The notes under the pieces: generated by a model | The model's database searches: none | What the model saw: the letters and a program-made list of their open reading frames with translations, nothing else | What the model was told of the DNA's origin: nothing | Program-made: the position numbers and the translations under genes | NCBI GenBank assembly: GCA_964346645.1 | Contig: CAYFVU010000150.1 | Span: 1 to 5,674 of the forward strand | Length of the DNA stretch: 5,674 bases | Direction: 5' to 3' | Origin: CAYFVU01 sp964346645 | GTDB lineage: Bacteria; Spirochaetota; Spirochaetia; DSM-16054; Sediminispirochaetaceae | Shown: piece after piece, positions 1-5,251 of the stretch | How positions within the stretch are numbered: position 1 is the stretch's first letter | How the letters are laid out: the number at the start of each line of letters is the position of its first letter

Positions 1-391
1 CGCCTGCCTGCCGCAGCTTCGCAACCGACAAATTCTCGAGATCGACGAGATCGCCGCGCAGATCCTCAAGGACCTCGTCGAGCTCGCGGGGCCTTTCCGC
101 CCCCGCGGTTTGCGCGGCTCCGGCGGGTCTCTCCGCTCCGGCGGCCTGGGCGGTCTCGAGTCTTTCGGCAAGCTCCGGATGATATCTGCGGAGGTAGTCG
201 AGGCTGCGCATACGGCTCTTGCAGCGATGCAGCAGCCGCTTCACGGGGACGGCACCTGTCCGCATCCCGGTCCCGCCGACCTCCCCGGACTCTACGAGAG
301 CTGTCTGCAGCCCCAGCCGCGATCCTTCCAGGGCGGCGTAGAAACCTGCGGGACCTGATCCGATTACTATCAGATCGAATTGCCCGACCAT
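1..391 (-). CDS. FAD-dependent pyridine-nucleotide oxidoreductase, dihydrolipoamide dehydrogenase-like, N-terminal part, redox cysteines missing
   Basis: The first 130 residues are visible; the gene runs off the left edge. Residues 5-34 form the FAD-binding Rossmann strand-turn-helix, with GSGPAG at 11-16 and the ribose-binding acidic residue E34. Residues 39-51 read GGTGMRTGAVPVK and align with the family's GGTCLNxGCxPSK. Gly, Pro and Lys are kept, but the two redox-active cysteines are G42 and A47. Residues 111-130 (LRGDLVDLENLSVAKLRQAG) resemble the helix that precedes the second FAD strand in lipoamide dehydrogenases. Between them lies an Ala/Gly/Glu/Arg/Pro-rich stretch with AGAERP twice. 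The ATG at 391 is supported by a strong ribosome binding site 5 bases upstream. It lies 12 bases after the chemoreceptor stop, so the two are probably co-transcribed. Without the disulfide it cannot work like lipoamide dehydrogenase or glutathione reductase; a transhydrogenase, diaphorase or sensor role is possible. The family call is firm, the substrate unknown. Confidence 0.85.
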   Translation of the reverse strand, partial: MVGQFDLIVIGSGPAGFYAALEGSRLGLQTALVESGEVGGTGMRTGAVPVKRLLHRCKSRMRSLDYLRRYHPELAERLETAQAAGAERPAGAAQTAGAERPRELDEVLEDLRGDLVDLENLSVAKLRQAG

Positions 392-396
392 CTGCA

Positions 397-404
397 CCTT
401 CCTC
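397..404 (-). promoter_or_regulatory. Ribosome binding site of the oxidoreductase
   Basis: On the minus strand the sequence reads GAGGAAGG, 5 bases before the ATG at 391. It overlaps the last base of the chemoreceptor's TAG stop codon (404-406). This fixes the oxidoreductase start and fits translational coupling to the chemoreceptor. Confidence 0.75.
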
Positions 405-2041
405 TATTCACTCTCCATCTGCTCTCCGGAGAGATTACGCATCTCCTCCTGCAGGCCGCGGAAGTTCTCGATATTCTCCTCTCCGGTCTTTTCGAGATTG
501 TCCGCCTCCGAGAGAATCGAGCCGGAGAATCCGTTCAGCTCCTCTATCTGCCCACGGATGCTCTTTACGGCAGTCTCGATGCTGCGGATTCCCGTCATAC
601 CCGAGGCGATATTGCGCTCCATGCTCCCGAGCGAATCGTTCACCACTTGGTGGATCTCGCTCAGATTCTCCATCGTCTCACGTATCTTGCCGTGGCCCTC
701 CTCGAGCTCAGCAAACGAGGCTATCATCTCCTTCAGAGCGTCGCGCACCTCGCTGATCGTATCGATGACCTCACGGAACTTCCGCTGCATCTCTCCGCTC
801 ATCTCCACCGATTCACGTATCAGCTCGCGGTTCTCCTCGAGGGTAGTGCGGATGGAACGGGAGTTATCGTTCGCCTCCTTTGCCAATCCACGGATCTCGG
901 ATGCCACTACCGCGAATCCACGGCCCGAATCCCCCGCATGAGCCGCCTCGATTGCCGCGTTCATCGCGAGGAGGTTGGTGCGATCGGCGATGTCCTCGAT
1001 GAGCTTTATCACCTCGAGCATGTTCTGAGAGGACTCCTCTATGCGGTCGTAGGTCTTTACCGACCTGTCGAGCTGTTTCGCTCCCTCCTCGGCCTTCTGT
1101 ACGAGCTCCTGTATCATTTCATTCTTGGTTTCGGCCGATTCCGCAATGGACTTCGACTGCGCACCGATCTCTTCGATCGCCGCCGAGGTCTCCTCGACGG
1201 CATCGGTCTGACGCTGCATATTCTCTCGCATCGACTCCTTGCTCGTCTCTATGTCGCCGCTTGCCGCGCTCGTCGAGCCGATCCCCTCGTTCAGTGTCTC
1301 TATCGACCTGTTCATCTCTTCGAGCTTCTTGGACATAGACTCGGCGTGCTCCGCATTATTACGGGAATGATCCTGCAGCCTCTCTCCGAGGTTGAACGCA
1401 TCTCCCGTGCTCTCGAAGAGACGGGTCAAACGCCGGTACTGCTCATCAGCCTTTGCCGCCCGCTCCTCGATGTTCTTAAGGCTCCTCTGCTGCATGCGAA
1501 AGATCTGATAGATAAAGAGACCACTGAAGACCATGAGAAAAAGGGAGATCAGGAACTCGCTGAAGGCCGCATCCCCGCCCGAGCCGAGAGCAATCGGACG
1601 CACCCGCAGAAGGTACTCCCCCACGTGTACCAAAACACCGAAGAGGATCACTCCCAAGACCTGCCATAGGGTATAGGCGAGCAAGGGAACGGTGATGAAG
1701 GCGGGAATCATGTAGGTCGACTGGATGTAGATGTCGCGCCCGCTCACTATATCCCGCAGGAGGAAGAGTGCGGCCGCTGCAAGCGAGAAGAGTACTATCG
1801 TACCTATACTCACTATACGGAACTTGCCTTTTAAAAGACCGAAGACGAAGAGGACGAGTACGATGCTCACCAGCACTTCGCCCAATCCGAGGGCGAGGGA
1901 TCCATCGGCCAGACGAATCCCGCCGAGAATGAGGAATCCGATACAGAGTAGGGAGTCGAGGATGAAGAGCGATGAGGCCTTCTCCTGTATCGTAGTGTTT
2001 TCGTGACGGTAGAGACTGCGAATGCGATCGGTGAATTTCAT
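404..2041 (-). CDS. Methyl-accepting chemotaxis protein with multi-helix membrane N-terminus
   Basis: This 545-residue protein should pass sensory signals to CheW/CheA at the inner membrane. The first 182 residues hold about six hydrophobic helices (roughly 24-42, 49-70, 74-96, 108-126, 128-145, 160-182) with short loops. There is no room for a periplasmic ligand domain and I see no clear HAMP domain. Residues 185-545 are a long coiled coil. The signalling tip at about 344-390 contains IADRTNLLAMNAAIEAAHAG followed by GRGFAVVASEIRGLA, the near-invariant CheA/CheW-binding hairpin. Glu- and Gln-rich heptads on both sides (for example 281-300 and 455-500) could be methylation sites. The C-terminus (MESE) lacks the NWETF-type CheR-tethering pentapeptide. 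The ATG at 2041 is the first Met before the membrane region, but no good ribosome binding site precedes it. The ligand is unknown; membrane-embedded sensing of energy state, lipid or a small hydrophobic signal is only inference. Confidence 0.95.
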   Translation of the reverse strand: MKFTDRIRSLYRHENTTIQEKASSLFILDSLLCIGFLILGGIRLADGSLALGLGEVLVSIVLVLFVFGLLKGKFRIVSIGTIVLFSLAAAALFLLRDIVSGRDIYIQSTYMIPAFITVPLLAYTLWQVLGVILFGVLVHVGEYLLRVRPIALGSGGDAAFSEFLISLFLMVFSGLFIYQIFRMQQRSLKNIEERAAKADEQYRRLTRLFESTGDAFNLGERLQDHSRNNAEHAESMSKKLEEMNRSIETLNEGIGSTSAASGDIETSKESMRENMQRQTDAVEETSAAIEEIGAQSKSIAESAETKNEMIQELVQKAEEGAKQLDRSVKTYDRIEESSQNMLEVIKLIEDIADRTNLLAMNAAIEAAHAGDSGRGFAVVASEIRGLAKEANDNSRSIRTTLEENRELIRESVEMSGEMQRKFREVIDTISEVRDALKEMIASFAELEEGHGKIRETMENLSEIHQVVNDSLGSMERNIASGMTGIRSIETAVKSIRGQIEELNGFSGSILSEADNLEKTGEENIENFRGLQEEMRNLSGEQMESE

Positions 2042-2085
2042 ATCTGTGCAGTGTAAAGCAAACAGCGAAAAACTGCCATAAAAAC

Positions 2086-2116
2086 CGTGTTAAAAAGAGA
2101 TAGTAAAACACGTGTT
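2086..2116. promoter_or_regulatory. Palindrome cluster in the divergent intergenic region, possible operator
   Basis: AACACGTGTT at 2107-2116 is a perfect 10-base palindrome. A further CGTGTT half-site lies at 2086-2091, so that one starts 25 bases before the CGTGTT of the palindrome. The stretch is AT-rich and lies between the divergent chemoreceptor and crotonase genes, about 30 bases upstream of the crotonase -35 box. Position and symmetry would suit a dimeric regulator, but no regulator gene is present in the window and the sites are short. Confidence 0.3.
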
Positions 2117-2147
2117 CATTTTTTGCTCCGTTCCTCTTCTGTCGAGC

Positions 2148-2176
2148 TTGACATGAAGGGGAGCTGAGAATACCAT
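2148..2176 (+). promoter_or_regulatory. Predicted sigma-70-type promoter of the crotonase gene
   Basis: TTGACA at 2148-2153 matches the -35 consensus exactly. A 17-base spacer leads to TACCAT at 2171-2176, which shares four of six bases with TATAAT. Transcription would begin near 2183, giving a leader of about 36 bases with a strong ribosome binding site. The optimal spacer and perfect -35 make this the best promoter in the window. Confidence 0.6.
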
Positions 2177-2207
2177 CGTCTGCAGATAACGGCGAGTAAG
2201 GCTTGAG

Positions 2208-2213
2208 AGGAGG
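2208..2213 (+). promoter_or_regulatory. Ribosome binding site of the crotonase gene
   Basis: AGGAGG, within GAGAGGAGGA, lies 5 bases before the ATG at 2219. It settles the start of the crotonase gene and predicts efficient translation. Confidence 0.85.
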
Positions 2214-2218
2214 ATACG

Positions 2219-3019
2219 ATGGCCGAAGCGGAAACCTCTTTTGAACTCATTTCCTACACAGTGGAAGATCGTATCGCCTACGTGACGATGAACCGTCCCG
2301 ACAAACGCAACGCCCTCTCGCAGAAGCTTATGACCGAGCTGTTGCGCTGCATGGACATGATCGCCCGAAACCACGAGGTATCCGTAGTCATACTGAGGGG
2401 GACAGGATCCGCCTTCAGCTCCGGACACGATCTCAGCGAAATGGTAGATCGAAAATCCCAATTCTACCAATCCCTCTTCGACACCTGCACGCGACTGATG
2501 GAGCGCCTCCAAGCCATCCCCCAGCCGGTCATCGCCGAGGTCCACGGAATAGCCACCGCCGCCGGTTGCCAACTCGCCGCGAGCTGCGACCTCTGCGTCG
2601 CTTCCGAAGACGCCCGCTTTGCCACCCCCGGTGTAAAGATAGGCCTCTTCTGTACCAACCCCATGGTAGCCCTCACCAGGGCGATTCCGCCGAAGAAGGC
2701 GATGGAGATGCTGCTCACCGGCGAGTACATGGATGCAAGGGAAGCGGAACATCACGGGCTGGTGAACCGGGTGGTTCCCTCCGACAAGCTGGAAGAGGAG
2801 ACCCTCTCGCTCGCCAAGAAGATCTGCGAGGCGAGCCCGGGTATCATAGCCATAGGTAAGGAAACCTTCTACCGCCAGCTGCAGATGCCCCAAAGCCAGG
2901 CCTACGCCTATGCAAAAGAGGTTATGGCGTTGAACGCGACACTGCCCGACGCGCGTGAGGGGATCAGTGCCTTTCTCGAGAAGCGCGCTCCCCAATGGGG
3001 GACGAAGGATCACGAATAA
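2219..3019 (+). CDS. Enoyl-CoA hydratase/isomerase (crotonase) family protein, ECHDC3-like
   Basis: A 266-residue cytoplasmic protein of typical single-domain crotonase length. Recognisable parts are VTMNRPDKRNALS (22-34), the first oxyanion-hole and CoA-binding stretch FSSGHDLSEM (66-75), the second oxyanion-hole stretch HGIATAAGCQLAASCDL (109-125), ATPGVKIGLFCTNP (135-148), and the C-terminal GISAFLEKRAPQW (248-260). The pattern resembles the ECHDC3 branch more than classical enoyl-CoA hydratase. Aligned with rat mitochondrial hydratase, catalytic Glu144 corresponds to Q118 and Glu164 to G138, so water addition by the standard mechanism is unlikely. The acyl-CoA fold and oxyanion hole look intact, so it may bind or isomerise an acyl-CoA, or do other thioester chemistry. 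It has its own promoter and ribosome binding site and no same-pathway neighbour here. Family call firm; reaction unknown. Confidence 0.93.
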   Translation: MAEAETSFELISYTVEDRIAYVTMNRPDKRNALSQKLMTELLRCMDMIARNHEVSVVILRGTGSAFSSGHDLSEMVDRKSQFYQSLFDTCTRLMERLQAIPQPVIAEVHGIATAAGCQLAASCDLCVASEDARFATPGVKIGLFCTNPMVALTRAIPPKKAMEMLLTGEYMDAREAEHHGLVNRVVPSDKLEEETLSLAKKICEASPGIIAIGKETFYRQLQMPQSQAYAYAKEVMALNATLPDAREGISAFLEKRAPQWGTKDHE

Positions 3020-3042
3020 CCTCCCGGCGCATCTTCTCCCTC

Positions 3043-3059
3043 CGACTGCACGGCGGTCG
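3043..3059 (+). other. Small GC-rich hairpin after the crotonase gene
   Basis: CGACTGC (3043-3049) and GCGGTCG (3053-3059) can pair in RNA as a 7-base stem with one G-U pair and a 3-base loop. It sits 23 bases after the crotonase stop. No run of T follows, so it is not a standard intrinsic terminator; it may weaken read-through into the FecR-domain gene or be chance. Confidence 0.25.
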
Positions 3060-3123
3060 AAAACTGCGATAAAACCTCTACTTCTTCTTGAAATCGCACC
3101 TCAAATTTGCGTTACTAAGAGGA

Positions 3124-3129
3124 AGGAGG
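3124..3129 (+). promoter_or_regulatory. Ribosome binding site that sets the start of the FecR-domain gene
   Basis: AGGAGG, within GGAAGGAGGT, lies 5 bases before the ATG at 3135. The same frame is open back to 2955 inside the crotonase gene, but only the 3135 start has this site and gives a normal signal peptide. Confidence 0.85.
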
Positions 3130-3134
3130 TATGC

Positions 3135-3842
3135 ATGTGTAAAAAACTTTTTCCCTTTCCCGCGTTTCTCATCACCGCATTTCTCTTCACCATCATTGCC
3201 ACTCCGCTCCTCTGGAGCGCAGGCAGCGGCGAGTCTCGAGACCGCGGTGCAACCGACCCTGCTCAACAGATCGAGGCAAGAGTGGCCTATTTAGAGGGCT
3301 CGGTTCGTATTAACGGTGTTGTTGCGGAGGTAGGACAAACGGTTCCCATCGGCTCCAAGGTGAGGACTATAGGGCAATCCTACTGCACCATTATCTTCGG
3401 AGAAAAGAACATCTTCCGTATTGAGCCGAATACGCTCACCCGCCTCTGGATCGGCACGAAAGAGAGCAAGATCGACATCACCCGCGGCTCTATCGATGCG
3501 GTGTTCAACCGGCTGAAGAGTCTAAAGGGCGGTGACGACTTTCGCATATCCACCCCATCCGCTGTTGCCGGCGTACGCGGCACGGTTTTCTACATCAAGG
3601 TGGAAGACCCGGAGACCACCTACGTCTGCACCTGCCACGGCACGCTCCATCAGCATGGCGCGGATGAATCCGCCGAATCGGGGAAAGAAGTTACCTCCTA
3701 TCATCACAAGGCCTTCCGCTACATCCGATCCGGGGAGAAGACGAAGGTCGAACAGGCCACTCTCGAATACCACAGCGATGAAGCTATGGACGGAATAGCC
3801 GAGCTGATCGGGGTGGAGATTCCGTGGGGCAAGCCGGAATGA
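3135..3842 (+). CDS. Secreted FecR-domain protein with Cys/His-rich C-terminal segment
   Basis: A 235-residue protein with a Sec-type signal peptide: basic MCKK, hydrophobic core about 7-26, and a likely cleavage after LLWSA (29). No lipobox is seen, so a soluble periplasmic or secreted product is likely. Residues about 47-160 form a FecR domain (PF04773 type): ARVAYLEGSVRINGVVAEVG, then the hallmark STPSAVAGVRGTVFYI (139-154). There is no cytoplasmic anti-sigma helix or transmembrane segment, so it is not a classical iron-citrate FecR sigma regulator. After the domain come C165-T-C167-H168, H172, H174, H190-H191 and H213, a dense set of possible metal or cofactor ligands. The C-terminus (IAELIGVEIPWGKPE) looks natural. 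The TGA stop overlaps an ATG (ATGA, 3839-3842), but that frame closes after 16 codons. Function unknown; envelope metal binding or stress sensing is inference. Confidence 0.85.
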   Translation: MCKKLFPFPAFLITAFLFTIIATPLLWSAGSGESRDRGATDPAQQIEARVAYLEGSVRINGVVAEVGQTVPIGSKVRTIGQSYCTIIFGEKNIFRIEPNTLTRLWIGTKESKIDITRGSIDAVFNRLKSLKGGDDFRISTPSAVAGVRGTVFYIKVEDPETTYVCTCHGTLHQHGADESAESGKEVTSYHHKAFRYIRSGEKTKVEQATLEYHSDEAMDGIAELIGVEIPWGKPE

Positions 3843-4230
3843 GCACATCACACGAAGGCCGCAGGAGGAGCGCTACATCGCCATCGTAACCGTTACCACC
3901 CGCAGCAGTAAGGTCGACTTGGTAAAGTCGACGATGGAGAAGTCCGCCGAACTCGTGGGAAAGGGCATCGTCATCGCGGCGCAGAACTGGGATACTCCTA
4001 CCGAGTTCCTCTTCACCTCACTCAATCAGATAAAGCCGGATATGATCGATACGGCCACAAAGAACGCCAGGGAAGCTGCGGAGAAATTTGCGCAGGATTC
4101 GGATAGCAGGGTGGGAAAGATACGCCGGGCATCGCAGGGCTATTTCTCCATCTCGGAGCGGGACCGAAACTCACCCGACAAGAGGGTAGTGAGGGTCGTA
4201 ACCACGGTGGACTATTTCCTCGTGGATTAA
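3841..4230 (+). pseudogene. SIMPL-domain (DUF541) protein, 5'-truncated remnant
   Basis: The frame read from 3841 to the TAA at 4228-4230 gives about 129 residues. It resembles the C-terminal half of SIMPL/DUF541 periplasmic proteins: VTVTTRSSKVDLVKSTMEKS, then GKGIVIAAQNW, EFLFTSLNQIKPDMI, ATKNAREAAEKFAQDS, RASQGYFSI and the terminal VRVVTTVDYFLVD. Family members are usually over 200 residues, with a signal peptide or membrane anchor and about 100 more N-terminal residues. These are missing because the homologous sequence begins right at the end of the FecR-domain gene. No ATG precedes it in frame; the only in-frame start candidates are a TTG at 3919 and an ATG at 3934, neither with a placed ribosome binding site. 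No internal stops or frameshifts are visible, so the truncation looks recent. If translated, the product would be cytoplasmic and incomplete. SIMPL roles are poorly defined in general. Confidence 0.7.
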
Positions 4231-4287
4231 TCGAACTCAGACCTTCTCAGACCTTCTCACCGCTCAGCTCAGCCTCTATCCACGAGG
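4218..4287. repeat. 10-base inverted repeat between convergent remnants
   Basis: CCTCGTGGAT at 4218-4227, the last codons of the SIMPL remnant, is exactly complementary to ATCCACGAGG at 4278-4287, just after the nitrilase remnant's stop. The 50 bases between hold the tandem repeat. The loop is long for a terminator and no T-run follows, so function is doubtful. Confidence 0.4.
4236..4259. repeat. Tandem 10-base direct repeat, 2.4 copies
   Basis: CTCAGACCTT occurs at 4236-4245 and 4246-4255 and is followed by CTCA at 4256-4259. It lies in the short non-coding gap between the SIMPL and nitrilase remnants. It is a small slippage-type repeat with no evident function. Confidence 0.8.
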
Positions 4288-4290
4288 GAT

Positions 4291-4561
4291 TCAGCCCTCC
4301 CGCTTGCGCTGATCTACCTCGAGGTGAAAGACATCCGGTCTGCTGTAGTGTCCCGCCGGGGCACATCACCTCGGGCAGACTCTCCAACTCGCCTATGTAC
4401 TCCAGGTCATCGGGGTACATGCACTTCTCCACATACTGGTTGCAGGAGAAGACGAAACAGCGCCCCTCGAGCGCCACATGGCGCACCGTTGCCTCCCGAT
4501 CGAGGAGCACCGGCGAAACCTGCAGCACCGCCGCTTTCAGTCTCCTCTCTTGCCTCATCAT
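4291..4561 (-). pseudogene. Nitrilase (carbon-nitrogen hydrolase) reduced by two internal deletions
   Basis: Three pieces of a bacterial nitrilase are joined. From ATG 4561 or 4558 comes the N-terminus LKAAVLQVSPVLLDREATV. It passes in frame, near 4484-4492, into the late-middle segment RHVALEGRCFVFSCNQYV, then SLPEVMCPGG. Near 4350-4357 the frame changes and the next frame gives the family C-terminus GHYSRPDVFHLEV, ending at the TGA at 4291-4293. Intact nitrilases are about 310-350 residues; about 85 remain. The first deletion removes the catalytic Glu, Lys and Cys; the second removes about 40 residues before GHY. In the present frame after the second junction, translation would run on to 4247 with an unrelated tail. 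The start lies 7 bases after the asparaginase-like stop, so the two were probably an operon. No activity is possible. The joint within ATV, which resembles the QATMRH motif of intact relatives, suggests deletion between short repeats. Confidence 0.85.
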
Positions 4562-4568
4562 GCCTCGC

Positions 4569-5069
4569 TCAACTCCCCGCCTCACTCGGCTCCTCGAAAA
4601 TGCCTTTGGACGTGTTCTTCCTCACATTGTCCCAGCGGAAGACACGGCCGTTCATGACCACCCACACACCCTTCTCCACGAGCTGCACCGCCGATACGCT
4701 GCAGCCGAGGTTGAAGACCGCATCGGAATTGGTCACTGCATAGGGTATCATCGAGCCGGTGAGGACTATCCGTTTCTCCAGCCCCGCATCGCCGAGCAGC
4801 TTCGCCGTCTCGGTCATGGTGTCTGTTCCATGGATGATTATGATCCCCTCTTCGGGCGCCTGCCTGCACGACTCGAGAATGCGCATACGATTCGACATCT
4901 GCATGTCGAGACTGTCGATGAGCTGATTGATCTCGAGCTCGATCGGCACCGTTGCCCTCACGTAGCGGAGGATCTCGGGCAGGTGCGAATCCTTGAAGGT
5001 CAGCTCACCGTTGAGCTCATCGTAGTGCTTGTCGAAGGTTCCGCCGGTGATGATGATGCGAATGGCCAT
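4569..5069 (-). CDS. Short single-domain asparaginase-like protein
   Basis: A 166-residue protein resembling the N-terminal catalytic domain of L-asparaginases (PF00710). It would hydrolyse asparagine or a related amide to the acid and ammonia in the cytoplasm. Motifs: IIITGGTFDK (5-14) with nucleophile-type T11; DSLDM (52-56) with substrate-binding S53; HGTDTMTETAK (80-90) with T82 and D83; VLTGSMIPY (102-110); NSDAVFNLG (114-122); NVRKN (148-152) with K151 matching the catalytic Lys of E. coli type II asparaginase. Classical enzymes are about 330 residues, but a short family of about 160 residues ending just after the NVRKN stretch is known to me, so this looks complete. The ATG at 5069 is chosen because family homology starts there; an in-frame ATG at 5147 adds 26 residues without family character. 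No good ribosome binding site precedes 5069. The nitrilase remnant follows 7 bases downstream. Confidence 0.8.
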   Translation of the reverse strand: MAIRIIITGGTFDKHYDELNGELTFKDSHLPEILRYVRATVPIELEINQLIDSLDMQMSNRMRILESCRQAPEEGIIIIHGTDTMTETAKLLGDAGLEKRIVLTGSMIPYAVTNSDAVFNLGCSVSAVQLVEKGVWVVMNGRVFRWDNVRKNTSKGIFEEPSEAGS

Positions 5070-5179
5070 ACCGGTAATCTGCCATGAACCGCCGCTGCGC
5101 TGCAATCGGTCGACGGACCGGAGGCGGCAAACCAGATCAGCACGCATACGAGACAGTACAGAATCAATCGCTTTTTCAT
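5000..5179 (-). pseudogene. Signal-peptide stub of a lost secreted protein, running into the asparaginase gene
   Basis: From the ATG at 5179 the frame reads MKKRLILYCLVCVLIWFAAS, a textbook Sec signal peptide, followed by SGPSTDCSAAAVHG. A GAGGG ribosome binding site stands 6 bases upstream. After about residue 33 the frame becomes the out-of-frame shadow of the asparaginase-like gene and ends at 5000. It looks like the 5' end of a secreted protein gene whose remainder was deleted. A genuine tiny exported peptide of 60 residues is possible but less likely. Transcription and translation through it may be what now feeds the asparaginase-like gene. Confidence 0.45.
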
Positions 5180-5206
5180 CCGAATCCCTCGTACCATTCT
5201 ACTACG

Positions 5207-5251
5207 GGAATGAAGGTCTCGAAATTCATTCTCGGGACCATGAGCTACGGC
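5207..5251 (+). pseudogene. Aldo/keto reductase N-terminal fragment
   Basis: Fifteen consecutive codons read GMKVSKFILGTMSYG, which matches the opening of many aldo/keto reductases (family pattern xGLKVSxxxLGxMSYG, the first strands of the NADPH-binding barrel). The match stops at 5251, the last base of the neighbouring PqqD-like gene's stop codon on the other strand, and the frame closes at 5269 with no further family sequence. The expected start region is also altered upstream. Only about 45 of roughly 1000 bases remain. Chance is unlikely given the density of the match, but the fragment is short. Confidence 0.55.

Noticed and set aside
380..1669. Long open frame of 429 codons on the plus strand opposite the chemoreceptor
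   Set aside because: It is antisense to a gene with unmistakable chemoreceptor motifs. Its Leu/Arg/His-rich translation is what reverse-complemented coiled-coil codons give, and it has no recognisable domain.
2090..3013. 307-codon open frame on the minus strand opposite the crotonase gene
   Set aside because: The plus-strand frame has family motifs, a promoter and a ribosome binding site; the antisense translation resembles no known protein.
2955..3134. Longer N-terminus for the FecR-domain protein, starting inside the crotonase gene
   Set aside because: It would bury the signal peptide 60 residues in, and the ATG at 3135 has an AGGAGG at perfect spacing.
3863..3870. AGGAGGAG as a ribosome binding site for the SIMPL remnant
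   Set aside because: No in-frame start codon lies at usable distance (the next is TTG at 3919), and the bases encode Gln-Glu-Glu of the homologous region.
3839..3889. ATGA overlap suggesting a coupled gene after the FecR-domain gene
   Set aside because: That frame closes after 16 codons and is not the SIMPL frame.
3913..3932. Two GTCGAC sites 8 bases apart
   Set aside because: They fall in codons of the SIMPL remnant (KVDL and VKST) and look like chance.
4395..5087. 230-codon plus-strand frame across the nitrilase remnant and asparaginase-like gene
   Set aside because: It is a shadow of two minus-strand genes with clear family motifs and lacks domain character.
5215..5239. 8-base hairpin (GGTCTCGA, 9-base loop, TCGGGACC) that might end PqqD transcription
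   Set aside because: There is no T-run on either strand, and the bases are explained by the conserved aldo/keto reductase codons.
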